From Dama dama (taxonomy: Eukaryota; Chordata; Mammalia; Artiodactyla; Cervidae), in contig NC_083701.1 in the NCBI RefSeq assembly GCF_033118175.1, positions 52,341,001 through 52,405,000 of the forward strand: DNA of 64,000 bases. Reading direction: 5' to 3'. Shown piece by piece: positions 23,195 through 35,295 of this stretch (positions within the stretch are counted from its first letter, which is position 1; every line of letters starts with the position of its first letter). The notes below the pieces were generated by a model. The model did not search any database, was not told the DNA's origin, and saw only the letters and a list, made by a program, of their open reading frames with translations. The position numbers and the translations under genes are program-made.

Positions 23195-23797
23195 TGTCAG
23201 GTTAGTTTTTCTCCCTCAGTTCTTGTTTCCTTGTAGTAAGGAATTAGAACGACAGACTAGTTACACTCAAGCAGGCAGGATTTATTAAGCAGGCAGCAAG
23301 CAGTATTTCCTCGAGGTCTTTGACTTGTTTTTTACAAAGAATTGTAATGGCAGGCTAGTTAGAGCTTAAGTAGGCAGGAGCAGCTGGCCTGCAATACACT
23401 CAGGAAACATGAAAGTGGATCAACTCCCTTAGAAGTAGTCTCGACTTTTGGACTTCCCTTTTTAAACTTTTGTCTTTTCCCTTTGGTGGTTCTGGGGACT
23501 TGATTGGTTATTCCCCAAGCAAATTAGGGCTTGTACCCAAATGTATTCAAGATCAATCAGGGAAGGGAGCTTATTTGGGCGTGTTTTCCCTCCAGGGGGT
23601 CTCATTCCAGTCCAAGGCTTCCCCTTTCTGCGGGCTTCTCCCTTTCTTTGTTCCTTTCTCAGGTTTTTTTCTAGTCACTGTTTTTCTCAACCACCGTTTT
23701 GGAATCCTTATTCCCTACTTTAACTACCTAACAGAATTTGCTTGAAGGGATAAACAATTTTGCTCTGTATTTATTAGCCTTCAGTTCATTCCTAACA
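23195..23797 (-). mobile_element. Retroviral LTR (solo), minus strand
   Basis: On the minus strand it begins TGTTAGGAATG (near 23797) and ends in CTGACA (near 23195), the TG...CA form of LTRs. In order it holds a CCAAT box (23503-23507), a TATA-like tttaaaaa (about 23457-23466) and an AATAAA poly(A) signal (23281-23286), with GC-rich U3-like text between. The length of about 600 bp suits a class I or II ERV LTR. No internal region is attached and no 4-6 bp TSD is visible, so the ends may be off by a few bases. Confidence 0.65.
23455..23510 (-). promoter_or_regulatory. LTR promoter elements (CCAAT plus TATA-like)
   Basis: On the minus strand aaccaatcaag (CCAAT) lies about 40 bp upstream of gtttaaaaagg, followed about 180 bp later by AATAAA. 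The spacing suits a U3 promoter and R-region poly(A) signal. Activity is unknown. Confidence 0.45.
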
Positions 23798-24399
23798 ACA
23801 GCCAGATGTCTAGTTTAAGTTTTCAGATAAAATTGAAAAGAATGTGGATTAATCAGAGGAAACTCATTGTCACCTAAAGGGAAAGAAACATAAAGAAAAT
23901 CTTCAAAGCACCTGTTATGCAAATAATAAAAAAGGATAAGAGTATTTATCTGTGTGTAATACAAAAGCAGTAAAGATGAAAACACAGTGAGCAAGCTCTG
24001 CAAGACCTTCATAAATATGAAGTCAGAATAAAATGAAAGTCTGCAAGTTGTGTCACATCCTTTGGTTTAGTCACCGATCAGGTCTGATTCTTAACATTTT
24101 CAAAATGTTCACTTTTTATTCTAAGGATAAAATGCATATACAGCAAAGTTGAATCATTTTAATTATTAAAATAATTTTTAGAGTATTTTTTGGTTTGTAG
24201 AAAAATTGAGTGGAGAATGCTGAGATTTCCAGATACTCATTTTGAATCCTTGTGATTTCCACTATTAACAACTTGCTCTTGTGTGCTACATGTGTTAAAA
24301 TTGATGAGCAAATATTGATACATTATTATTAACTGAAGTTCATAATTTACATTAGGGTTTATTATTTGTGTTGGGCTACAATTCTGTTGGTTCTGACGA
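23798..24399. other. Unassigned AT-rich sequence
   Basis: It lies between the LTR and an old L1. Part of 24090-24400 may be L1 3' UTR, but I cannot show it. Confidence 0.4.
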
Positions 24400-25165
24400 A
24401 TGCATAATGCCATGTATCTGTCATTACATATTGTACAGAACAGTTTCATTGCCTTAACAATGCCCTGTGTTGTATCTGTTCATCCCTCCTACATCTCTCC
24501 TTGCAATCTTGGATAGTTTTACTGCTTCTACAATCTCTTTTTCAGAGTGTCATTTATTTGGAATCACATACTAAGCATCAGTGCCTTTTCAGGAGAGCTT
24601 CTTTCACTTAGGAATATGTGTTTATGATGCCTCTGTGCATTTTAGTGACTTAATAGTTCTTTTATCTTTATTAATGAATAATATACTATTGTATTGATGT
24701 ACCACAGTTTATCTATTCACCTATTGAAGGACATCTTGATTGCTTCTAGCTTTTAACAATTATGAATAAAGATGATTTAAACATTTGTGTTCAGGTTTTT
24801 GTGGATATAAATTTTCACCATATTCAGGTAGTAATCTAGGTGTGTAATCACTGGACCATATGGCAAGACTATATTTAACTTGGCAAGAAATTGTCAAACT
24901 AGGTTCCAAAGTGGCTGTATCATTTTGCATTCTCACAAGCAATGAATTAGTTCCTGTTGTTCCAGTTCCTTGTAAGTCTTCAATCTTGTCAGTATTTTGG
25001 ATGTTAGGTATTCTAATAACTGTGTAATGGTATCCCATTGTTTAAATTTGTAATTCTCAAATGCTTTATTATGGTGAGCATCTTTTCATATGTTTATTTG
25101 CCATCTGCCTGTCTTCTTTAGTGAGTTGCCTGTTCATATCTTTTGATCACTTTTTAGTTTGATTT
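24400..25165 (-). mobile_element. Ancient L1M fragment
   Basis: Minus-strand old-L1 landmarks: 'tttggaatcacatactaagc', 'gtaccacagtttatctattc', 'ctattgaaggacatcttgat', 'ccaaagtggctgtatcattt' and 'gagcatcttttcatatg'. Confidence 0.8.
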
Positions 25166-26100
25166 TTTTTACCAACTTTATTGAAATATAAATAGCAAAT
25201 TAAAATTGTACATATTTAAGATGGGGCTATAATATATACATCTGATATAATCATCAGAATCAAGCTAATTAACATATCGGTCACCTCACATAGTTACCTT
25301 TTTCGCCCTTCCATCCTTCCTTTTTCCCTTTTTTCTATCTTTATTTTACTTTACACTTATGACCTACCCTCTTGGCAAATCTCAGTTACACAGTACACTA
25401 TTCTTACCAAGAGTCACACTGCTGTATATCAGATCTCCAAAACAAATTCATCTTGAAAAACTGAAACTTTGAACCCTTTGACCAACATCTTTCCATTTTC
25501 TTCTCACACAATCCCTGATAACCAACACCGTACTTTCTGTTTTTGTGAGTTTCAGTTAGTCTTCGCTTATAAGGTAAGGCGAGGTGCTCTGTCATGCCCT
25601 GCTCCTCGCAGCCCCATGGAGTGCAGTCCTCCAGGCTCCTCTGTCCATGGGGTTCTCCAGGCGAGAATACTGGAGTGGGTTGCCGTGCCATTCTCAGGGG
25701 AATCTTCCCAACTAAGGGACTGAACTCACATCTCTTATGTCTCCTGCACTGGCAGACAGATTCTTTACCACTAGCACCACCTGGAAAGCCTACAATATTT
25801 TTCCTTGGGTGTCGAGCATATTTCACTTGGCATAATGTCCTCCAAGTTTATCTATATTGTTACAAATGGCAAATTTTCTTCTTTTTGAAAAAAATAATTA
25901 TATTTCATTATATGTTTATATATTTATTTATTTATTACATATATATTATATTTTTCATCCATATGTTGATGGATATTTAAGTTGTATTCATATCTTGGTC
26001 ATTACAAATAATTTTAAAAGGGAAATGAGAGTACAAATATGTCTTTGAGATCCTACCTTCATTTTCTTTGAATATATACTAAGAAGTGGGATTTCTACAT
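25166..26100 (-). mobile_element. Second ancient L1 fragment, carrying a SINE
   Basis: The L1 3' end starts near 25170 ('caactttattgaaatataaa'). ORF2-end text follows: 'catatttcacttggcataat', 'gtcctccaagtttatctata', 'atccatatgttgatggatat' and 'catatcttggtcattacaaa'. A Bov-tA sits inside at 25572-25792. Confidence 0.75.
25572..25792 (-). mobile_element. Bov-tA SINE within L1
   Basis: On the minus strand: head 'tggtaaagaatctgtctgcc', then 'aacccactccagtattctcg', then 'ctgcgaggagcagggcatga'. L1 sequence continues on both sides. Confidence 0.9.
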
Positions 26101-26371
26101 TATAAGGTCAAGATTATTAGATGCTAACATATTACAAAAGTTGTGTATAATTTATAATTTTAATTTTGGACCCTTTACATAGTGTTGGAATGTTTTACTA
26201 TTTACCCTGTGTATTTAAAAGATACAACTGCATAGATAATTAATATAAAATAAATTGTTATTAATCTGTTTCTAAATCATATCTCTATATTTATATTAAA
26301 AACAATAGGCTTTTATATATATATTTCTGTGTTTTTTTTCTATTTTAATCTTACAATTTAACTTGAATATT

Positions 26372-26399
26372 TACACACACACACACACACACACACATA
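26372..26399 (+). repeat. (AC)n microsatellite
   Basis: About 12 uninterrupted AC units directly before a BovB. Confidence 0.95.
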
Positions 26400-26402
26400 T
26401 AG

Positions 26403-27098
26403 GAGAGTGAAAAAGTTGACTTAAAGCTTAACGTAGATCATGGCATCTAGTCCCATCACCTCATGGAAAACAGATGGGAGACAGTGGAAACAGTGTCAGA
26501 CTTTATTTTTTGGGGCTCCAAAATCACTGCAGATGGTGACTGCAGACATGAAATTAAAAGACGCTTACTCCTTGGAAGGAAAGTTATGACCAACCTAGGT
26601 AGCATATTAAAAAGCAGAGACATTATTTTGCCAACAAAGGTCCGTCTAGTCAAGGCTATGGTTTTTCCAGTGGTCATGTATGGATGTGAGAGTTGGACTG
26701 TGAAGAAAGCTGAGCGCCGAAAAATTGATGCTTTTGAGCTGTGGTGTTGGAGAAGACTCTTGAGAGTTCCTTGGACTGCAGGGAGATCCAGCCAGTCCAT
26801 CCTGAAGGAGATCAGTCCTGGGTGTTCATTGGAGGGACTGATGCTGAAGCTGAAACTCCAGTACTTTGGCCACCTCATGCAAGGAGTTGACTCATTGGAA
26901 AAGACACTGATGCTGGGAGGGATTGGGGGCAGGAGGAAAAGGGGGCAACAGAGGACGAGATGGCTGGATGGCATCACTGACTCAATGGACATGAGTTTGA
27001 GTAAACTCCAGGAGTTGGTGATGGACAGGGAGGCCTGGCGTGCTGCGATTCATGGGGTAGCAAAGAGTCGGACATGACTGAGCAACTGAACTGACTGA
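26403..27098 (+). mobile_element. BovB LINE 3' end, 5' truncated
   Basis: It starts inside the RT after YADD ('gagagtgaaaaagttgactt'). A 204-codon frame at 26463-27077 covers the C-terminal region (SKITADGDC, WCWRRLLRVPWTAGRS) to KSRT-stop. It is open for 600 bp, so it is young, but the catalytic domains are absent. It ends in 'gcaactgaactgactga'. Confidence 0.95.
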
Positions 27099-28678
27099 TA
27101 TATATTTTATAGTTTCAAATTTCTGTAATTTGCTTTTATGAAAAAGCTCTTAGTTTTGCCCAGTGTAAGAAAAGTCTTACGTTATTTTTAAAACATTAAT
27201 GTCTACTGATGTCAAGGTATAATTCTTTAGTCAAACCAATTTGCTTTTAAAATATATGAATTGAATTTAGTGATAGCATTTTTAATGTTTCAATTTAAAT
27301 GTAAAACTGACAGCAGGGAAACAACTTGTAACCAAGTTATGTACACCAGTCTTTTATTTTTAAGATAGCTATTTCTATAAAGTAGATTCTGTTAAACATG
27401 AAGGATGTTAAATGATCACAGTTTCAGACTGAGCAAAATGCTATGTTTGAAGTTAAATTGTATTTTACAAAGGTTAAATGAGCCATTTCTTAATGGTTCT
27501 TAGAAGATATACAGGGAGATATCTAAAATAATTGAGGAGTATTTTAAACAGTAAGTGAAAATTAATTTACCAAGTGCTATGTGATGCACGAAAGTGAACA
27601 GTGGGTCTACTAATTTTGGCTATTAGTGATAAACTAGTAGGTTAATCTCTCATTCAATTTTAGAATTATCTCATTAATATCTTAATTAAATACATAATAG
27701 AATTTGATGAGGCATTATTGGGTTTTACATCAACATGTTTTTCTATGCATAATTTGAAAAACTAAGGAAGAAGCATTTATTTGAAATATAATCTAAAAAG
27801 AATATTAGACCATTTGAGCACTTGCTATTTGATCCTTGGCCACATGAGCAGCAATATTTATCCTTTCCTTGATATTGCTGCTTGATTATTGGAGACATTA
27901 TAATCTCTAACTTACAGCAATGCAACCCTTAGGGCATCTCAATGAATATATTTTACCTTAAGGAATATGGAGCAAAGTTTTCAGAGTAAAGGCCACTTAA
28001 AAGTTGATTCCTCATCTCCATTAATTACTACCTGAATAAAGATGGTGAGTGTCGCCAGTTAATGTACATGATTATCCAGCGCTAGTGAAAATACTTACCT
28101 TAGAATGAAAAACTCTCTTGCTTACTTTACGCTCTTTATAGTCTCTATTCCTTGGGCCTATCAGTATACTATTCATTATTGTCTATATTTTCCTGAGATT
28201 TTATGAGATCTTTTGAAGTTTAAATCATAGTGCAGTATTGATACAGAGAGAATCATGGATTTGAAGCAAGTAATATTTTTCAGGCTGAGCACAGTAACCT
28301 GAACTATTCAGAAAATATGCATAAAACTCAAGTAGAAAATAAACATTATTTTCAAAACATTAGGAGAAATGCATACCCTGTCGATGACTTTGAGATTTAG
28401 AGGCAGATGTGAGGCATAGATCTCTCTTGTGAAACATTTACGCGTATATGCAGGGTGCAGTAGGACTGCAGGGCAACGTTGACCGTAAACGTAACAGAGA
28501 ATTCTTGGAGTTCTCTAGCCTTTGGGAGGAACAGAGGTTTTCTGTCATTTAGGTAGCTAGATTCAACCACAAAGTGCAGCCGAAAACCCCTGGCTTTTGC
28601 TTCTCTAGTTTGTTTATTTTATGTAAGCTCTTAGTTAACTCTGTAAAGTTCATTCTTTTTAAAATACCTAGAATGGTT
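27099..28678. other. Unique AT-rich sequence, nothing recognised
   Basis: No repeat recognised. It contains only short frames. Confidence 0.55.
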
Positions 28679-28691
28679 TTTATTTTCCTTT

Positions 28692-28902
28692 GTTGTTGTT
28701 GTTTAGTCACTAAGTTGTGTCCTACTCTTTGCAAGCCCAAGGACTATAGTCTGCCAGTCTTCTCTGCCCATGGGATTTCCCAGGCAAGAATATGGGAGTG
28801 GGTTGCCATTTCCTACTCCAGGGGATCATCCCAACCCAGGGACTGAACCCATGTCTTCTGCTTGGCAGGCAGATTCTTTACCATTGAGCCACCAGGGAAA
28901 GC
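28692..28902 (-). mobile_element. Bov-tA SINE with 13-bp TSD
   Basis: The left end is the inverted tail (gttgttgttgtt). The body runs to the tRNA-like head 'tggctcaatggtaaagaatc' on the minus strand. Exact TSD tttattttccttt at 28679-28691 and 28903-28915. Confidence 0.95.
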
Positions 28903-29077
28903 TTTATTTTCCTTTTCGGAAATATAAATCTAAAATGAGTCAAAGTGAGTAAAAACACATTGCTCAACATATTTGAAAAAATAACTGTGACATACATTTA
29001 AGTATGTTATTACAACATAAAGTAAGTTAGAAGACAAAACTTTGAAATCAAGCAAACCTGAGTTACAATTCTGGTTG

Positions 29078-29221
29078 CTGCTGCTGCTAAGTCACTTCAG
29101 TCGTGTCTGACTCTGTGCGACCCCATATATCCCACCAGGCTCCTCTGTCCCTGGGATTCTTCAGGCAAGAATACTGAAGTGGGTTGCCATTTCCTTCTCC
29201 AATGCATGAAAGTGAAAAGTG
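29078..29221 (-). mobile_element. BOV-A2 monomer-type SINE with 10-bp TSD
   Basis: Inverted (AGC)n tail at left ('ctgctgctgctaagtcactt'), BovA body, 'ccaatgcatgaaagtgaaaa' at right. Exact TSD attctggttg at 29068-29077 and 29222-29231. Confidence 0.93.
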
Positions 29222-29428
29222 ATTCTGGTTGAGTCTTGGACAAATTCTGTAAGTTATTAAACACCTCTTTGTTCTTACTATTCTAACTACAGCTTTTAAA
29301 GAATAAAATATTTGAATTTTGGTAAGATCAACTTATTTTTTTTTTCCATTGATTTATTTTCACAATGTATTTTAAAAATTTATCAACATACCTTAGGCCA
29401 CCTAAATTTTCTCCTATGATGTCTTTTA

Positions 29429-29625
29429 TTTATTTATTTATTCCATTTATTTTTATTAGTTGGAGGCTAATTACTTTACAATATTGTAGTGGTTTTTGTC
29501 ATACATTGACATGAATCAGCCATGGATTTACATGTGTTCCCCATCCCGATCCCCCCTCCCACCTCCCTCTCCACCCAATCCCTCTGGGTCTTCCCAGTGC
29601 ACCAGGCCCGAGCACTTGTCTCATA
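29429..29625 (-). mobile_element. Ruminant L1 3' UTR tip with 10-bp TSD
   Basis: The minus strand holds the recent ruminant L1 3' UTR: 'gacaagtgctcgggcctggt', 'gggtggagagggaggtggga', 'atgtcaatgtatgacaaaaa', 'cctccaactaataaaaataa' and a TAAA-rich tail. Exact TSD atgtctttta at 29419-29428 and 29626-29635. It is inserted in or beside an old L1. Confidence 0.9.
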
Positions 29626-29635
29626 ATGTCTTTTA

Positions 29636-31970
29636 AAATTACATAGTTTTACACTTTACATGAAGGTCAAAGTCCACATTGAGTTAATTTTCATTAAAGA
29701 TGTTAGGCATGTGTCTAGATTCTTTTTTTTTTTTTAAATGTAGGGACTTTTTTTTTTAAATGTAGGGACATTTAATTTTCCCAGCATCATTTATTAGGCT
29801 ATCATTTTTAATTGGATTGTCATTGTACCTTTGTCATAGAAACAGACCAAATTTGTGTAGGTCTCTTTCTCAGATCTCTATTCTGTTCCATTGATTATTG
29901 TATCTATTCTTTTTCCAGTGCTACACCAGCTTGATTATAGTAGCTTTATAGTAAGTTATGAAATTGACTTTCTTCCCAAACTTTACTTTCCCAGCATTAT
30001 ATTGATTATTTTATATATTTTATTTACAAATAAACATTGAATTGTTTTGTCAATATCTACAAAATGGCTTTCTAATATTTTAATTGGGATTATACTGAAT
30101 CTATAGCTCAATTTGGGAAGAACTTGCACATTAACAGTGTTTAATATGTTTGTGTAGTAACATATTTGCTTATCAGTCCATGAACATGGAATATATTTCC
30201 ACCTCTTTATATTGTCTATTTTTTGTGTTATTTTAAAAGGTATGTATGTTTTTAAAGTTCAAATTCAGTTATACATTGATGGTATAAAGGAAAGCAGTTG
30301 ACTTCCACATAATGATCTTATAATTTGTGACCTAAATGTACTTGCTTAACTAGTTCCAGGAGTTATAGTTTCAGGAGTTTGGGGTAATCAATTCTTTAGG
30401 ATTTTCTTCATAAACAGTTATGACATCTGCAAATGAAGATAATTTGGGGGTTAGTTTTGTTTACTTGCTTTTTTGTTTTTTGATTTCCAATCTGTATACA
30501 TTTTTTTCTTGTTGTATTTTCCTACTTATGAATCGTAGTTGAGTGTTGACTAGGAGTAGTGAGAGAAGACAGCTTGTTTTGTTCATGATCTTTGGAGGAA
30601 AGCACTTAGTTTCTCACTATTAAATTTGTTGTTAAATGTATGATTTTATAAATAATCTTTGATAATTTAAGGGTTTCCTCTATCCACATTCACTGATAAC
30701 TTTTGTCATGGATACTGTCTTAGTTTATTTGGGGTAATATAACAGAATACCATAGACTGGGTGGCTTATAAACACAGAAATTTATTTCTCACAATTCTGG
30801 TGGCTAAGAAATCTAAGTTAAAGTCTCCAGTAGATATGGTGTCTGATGAGAGCTTGCTTCTTGTTTCATAAATGATCATCTTGTGTCTTCAAATGGTGGA
30901 AATAATATGGGAGTTCTCTGGCTCTCTTTTATAAAGATACTATTAATCCCATTTATAAGAGCTTCACTGCCATGACTGAATTACTTCCCAAAGGCCCTCT
31001 ATCCTGTAATATCACATTGGAGGGCAGGGTTTCAATGTATTCATTTGGGAGAGACATAAACATTCAGTTTACAGCATAAGTGTTTTGGATTTTGTGGAAA
31101 AGAAAACTATGTATTAACATGATTATATATATTTTTTCTTGTCCAGTCTGTACGGGATTTCATTAATTGAATTTCCCATATTGAACCAGCTTTGCAAACT
31201 TAGAATAAACTCCATTTGGGCATGGTGTATAATCACTTTTAAATATACAACATTTATTTACTAACATTTTATTGAAGTGTTTTGCAGTTATGTTCATGGG
31301 AGGTCATGGAAGATATCAGTCTTTAGTTTTCCTTCCTTGTAATGTCTTTATTTTATTTTGTTATGAGGCCAATGCCAGTGTCATATAATTAGTGAGCTCT
31401 CCTTCTGCTTGTATATTCTGAGGGATATTATAGATAGTTCAAATTATTTCTTTCACAGCTATTTAAGAAAATTCACCAATAAAACCAGCTGGACCTGATG
31501 CTTTTCTTTTTCTTTCTTTCTTTCTTTTTTTTTTTTTAGCATTTTAAACTATTGATCAGTGTTTTTGATAGGATAGGGCTATTTTTTCTCATGTGAGTTT
31601 TGATAGTTTGCACCTTTCTAGAAGATGATCTATTATTTCTAAGTTATCAAATTTGTGGGTGTAGGGCTTTTTGGACTATTCCATTGTTATCCTTTTGATA
31701 TCAACTAGATCAGTATAATAGCTTCTCTTTTTCTATTAATATTGCTGATTTGTAATTTTTTTCTTTTTGCTCTGGTATTCTTTGCTGGACTTTTATAAAT
31801 TTTATTGGCCCTGTCTTAGAATCATTCTGTAGTATTAATTTTTTTTATTGTTTTCCCTTTTTTCAGTTGTATTGGTTTTCTTCTCTAACTTTTAATTAAT
31901 TTATTTTCTTGTGATCTCTTTTGAATTTAAATTACCCTGGTTCTCTACTTCTCAAAAGTAGAGTGTTAAG
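29636..31970 (-). mobile_element. Long ancient L1 ORF2 remnant
   Basis: Minus-strand L1 ORF2 text appears in order: 'ttctgttccattgattattg', 'accagcttgattatagtagc', 'gacatctgcaaatgaagata', 'ccaatctgtatac', 'aaccagctttgcaaacttag', 'accagctggacctgatgctt' and 'tttctaagttatcaaatttg'. It holds dense stops and is strongly diverged. A MaLR LTR splits it at 30720-31083. Confidence 0.8.
30720..31083 (-). mobile_element. MaLR LTR (MLT/MST group) inside L1
   Basis: 'tgtcttagtttatttggggt', 'ataccatagactgggtggct', 'atttatttctcacaattctg', 'gtgtctgatgagagcttgct' and 'ttcccaaaggccctctatcc' are the classic minus-strand MaLR landmarks. L1 ORF2 continues on both sides. Confidence 0.85.
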
Positions 31971-34111
31971 ATAATTCCTTTTACCTTTGTAAATCTAAAT
32001 AATTATAAATTTCCAAATGCAGTTAGCCAGTAGGATTCAACTAAGAGATTTTGTGTATTGGCACATTAACAATTATAAGGATAAAAGTACAATTACTTTT
32101 ATCAGCTTATTTTCTTTTTGACACTTTTCTTTTATATACAGTAATTCCCTTGTATTTGGTTCATTGTTTATTCTGGCATAGCAAAACTTCATTAACTTAC
32201 CTCATAAAACATTTATCTACCAATTTTTTCAAGAGTAAATGGACATCCTTTCTCTTATCTATTTACCTTTCCTCTGTAGTTCCAGTTTTCATTTCTCAAG
32301 TATTTTACTTTTCTAGGAATATCCTCAAAGTATCTTTATTTCTCCTCTTGTTTTGTATTTTAGTTTTATCCTGAAAAAACCCATGCATTCACTTTCCAGC
32401 TTACTAAATGACTATCTATGTCCATTAAGGTACATAGGAAATCTGGTGAGTTTAGGGTTTCAATTATCACATTTTACCTTTCCTGAGCTCTGTCTGTTTC
32501 TGTTTAGCACTCCTAATCAGCTGTCTAGTATTTGACGAAAATGAAAACCTTTATCCTTCCTATACTATTAGATGTGCTAATTTTAAACTCGTCTCTATTA
32601 TCTTTGTTTAGGTATTGAATTTTCACTTGTTAATTTATTTTTTCTTCTTTCTTGTTTTGGTATGCATCAAATCAATGGTGATTCTAACTTACATGTTCAA
32701 ATAAGTAATCAAATTCTTTTTTTCCTCATTTTGATTTCTGCATCTCTTGATCATAAGACCTCTCTAATAATTATGCAGGAAAGATGGTTTGTGATTTGGT
32801 TGGGCTTACCAGTGTTTAACTTCTTAGAGATGACCACCTGCCTCTCTGACCCCAGTTTTTGCATAGTCAGTATGAAATTTCACTCCTGATACACATTACT
32901 ATAAATAGGGAATGTGCAGGGGTTGTGTAATCATTGTCATAATAATGAGACTGGATTATCTTTGAAAATGGACCACATCACCTTAAATATATTGACAGTA
33001 ATGGATACCATCTTAGTTAATTCTGAGCTTTCACCATTTTCAAACTTCTACTGTTTATCTAAAACACTGTGGAAATCTTACCTACTGGTTTTTGGTCTTA
33101 TTTTCTCCCAAATATTTTATGTAATCCCTTCTATCTTTCAAAGATTTCTAAAAATTACTATAAATTGTTAATGTGGTGTCTTAAATTCCAGAATTTGCTT
33201 ATTTTTAAAATATATTTTTACCCATTTATGTGATTTAGTGTTAAAGTGTAACATGTTATACTTATTTAGTTTGCCATCTTAAATTAGGGGGATTACGTGT
33301 TACCCGTACAAGGAAAAATGGTATGACTTTAGGACATGTAATAGATTAAGTGGAAAGCAAGCCCTGTGCTTAAGAAGAACAGCTGTAAGGCTATTAGAAT
33401 AGTAAAGAGATACATGTTTGATGTTTTAGATTAGATTCTAAACATTAGAGAAATACAGCTAATGGAAAATTTTAAAGATAGTTGTGATTCAAAATAATAA
33501 TGCTTGAGATGAATCAAGTATGGTGTTCAGATTTTACATGTACTTAGTATAGAGTCACAAAAATTATTTTCATACAGAGAACGAACTGATAATTTGATAT
33601 TGGACATGTATTATTTATGATCAGGGCAGATCTTCAAAAATAACCCTACAACAGAATTTTGTTAAAGTAGTAACAGAAATCATTATCTGCGGCATCTACA
33701 ATTTATTTATGTACCTAAATTAGCAAATAAAAATCTGCCATGTTTCCAACACTTGGCTCTGAAGCAGTGAAGATCTTAAGTGCAAGGCTTTAGCCTTTCC
33801 TTTTAAAATGTTACAATGCCTACTTGAAACAGGCAAATAATTCAATAAACACAGTGTTTTTTTTTCATAATAAAATATAGGCAAAGGGAGCTATGAGGTT
33901 ACAAAGATAGATCAAAGAGGAGGGGCATCTAATTAAACATGGTGCTTCAGTGGAGAATAAAAATTTTCAAGAACATATCATAATATTTTAAATAAACTTG
34001 GAGAAAAAAGGGATTCCCATACACTGTTAATACAGGGTTTCTCTGGAGGAAAAAAGTTGCTTCTATGAAAAGTAAATAATTCTCAAACAACATGTATAAA
34101 TGTATGTATGT
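31971..34111. other. Unique AT-rich sequence, nothing recognised
   Basis: It includes a 107-codon + frame (32051-32374) rich in Leu/Phe/Ser, as expected by chance in T-rich DNA. No family resemblance noted. Confidence 0.5.
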
Positions 34112-34119
34112 AAGTATGT

Positions 34120-34120
<1 letters not shown>

Positions 34121-34161
<41 letters not shown>

Positions 34162-34162
34162 G
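34121..34162 (+). repeat. (AC)n(AT)n microsatellite
   Basis: About 12 AC units followed by about 9 AT units, directly before a SINE. Confidence 0.95.
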
Positions 34163-34478
34163 GGCTTCCCTGATATCTCAGTTGGTAAAGAATCTGCCTG
34201 CACTGCAGGAGACCGCAGCTTGATTCCTGGGGGTGGGGGAAGATCCGCTGAAGAAGGAATAGGCTTCCCACTTCAGTATTCTTGAGCTGCCCCTGTCGCT
34301 CAGCTGGTAAGGAATCCACCTGCAATGCAGGAGACCTAGTTTCAATCCCTGGGTTGGAAAGATCCCCTGGAGAAGGGAAAGGCTACCCACTCCAGTATGC
34401 CTGGAGAATTTCATGGACTATATAGTCTATGGGGTCTCAAAGAGTCGAACACAACTGAGCAACTTTCACTCACTCACT
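34163..34478 (+). mobile_element. Two-headed Bov-tA SINE
   Basis: The first tRNA-like head module (34163-34285) is followed by a second head plus full BovA tail ('gagacctagtttcaatccct' to 'gagtcgaacacaactgagca'). It ends in a (CACT)n tail. Same layout as 58350-58664. It sits between AC/AT and TG microsatellites. Confidence 0.9.
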
Positions 34479-34479
34479 C

Positions 34480-34483
<4 letters not shown>

Positions 34484-34530
<47 letters not shown>
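34484..34530 (+). repeat. (TG)n microsatellite
   Basis: About 22 uninterrupted TG units between two SINEs. Confidence 0.97.
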
Positions 34531-34712
34531 AGAGCTTCCCAGGTGGCTCAGTGATAAAGAATCTACCTGCCAATGCAGCAGGCATGGGATCCCCTGGTGT
34601 AGAAAATGGCAACCCCCTGCAGTATTCTTGCCTGGGAAATCCCATGGACATAGGAGATTGGCAGGCTGCAGGGCATACAGTCATGAAGAGTTGGACTGGA
34701 CTTAGCAACTAA
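34531..34712 (+). mobile_element. Bov-tA SINE with internal deletion
   Basis: Head 'cccaggtggctcagtgataa' and tail 'gaagagttggactggactta'. The segment between head and 'gatcccctggtg' is shortened. Confidence 0.9.
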
Positions 34713-35049
34713 ATCAAGCAATACCACCAATATTATTTGCCCTTATTTAAAATTTAGAATCAAGTTTTTATTTTCTTAGAAATTAGCAAATAGTTACTAG
34801 ATTTTTAGAACTTTAAGACTGAGGTGAGTACAGTAACTGTAACTAAAGTCTGTCAGAAGTCATTGGTGTTATCTTCATGAAAACCAAGTCATACCATCTC
34901 ATTCAATAGTCAGTTCCTTAAAGCAAAATGTTCTGCCATGATGAGCTTTTCCTTTCTACTTTAAGGACAAATGAATATTCTGATTTTTAAAATTTATTTT
35001 ATTTTGCTTTTTGCCACAGTTTGATGTGACTTTCTAGTTCCTTTTAGGT
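34713..35049. other. Unique sequence, nothing recognised
   Basis: Short flank of the AT-rich block. Confidence 0.5.
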
Positions 35050-35295
35050 TGAGTATTTATTCTATTTTTTTATTTATTATACAATATTTTACAATATTTA
35101 TTATAATACTTTTATATGTATTTTCTATAATATATAAATTATATAAATATATTATAAATTTATATATAATATATAAATATATATATTATAATGACTATTG
35201 TATAATATTGTATAATAAATACAAAATACAATATATATACTATATATAATATTTAAATAATAAATATTATACAATATTTATTGTATTACAGTATT
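35050..35295. repeat. Extremely AT-rich palindromic block
   Basis: Almost pure A/T with overlapping tataat/attata palindromes and repeated 'acaatatttattgta'-like words. The 66-codon Ile/Tyr frame in it is an artefact of composition. Confidence 0.85.

Noticed and set aside
26463..27077. 204-codon open frame as a host gene
   Set aside because: C-terminal BovB sequence of a truncated copy. It has no catalytic domain or promoter of its own.
32051..32374. 107-codon Leu/Phe-rich frame as a membrane protein
   Set aside because: T-rich DNA gives such frames by chance. No start context, conservation or partner exon is visible.
34121..34530. CRISPR-like array
   Set aside because: The repeats are dinucleotide microsatellites and SINE units in a mammalian genome. 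There are no regular spacers.
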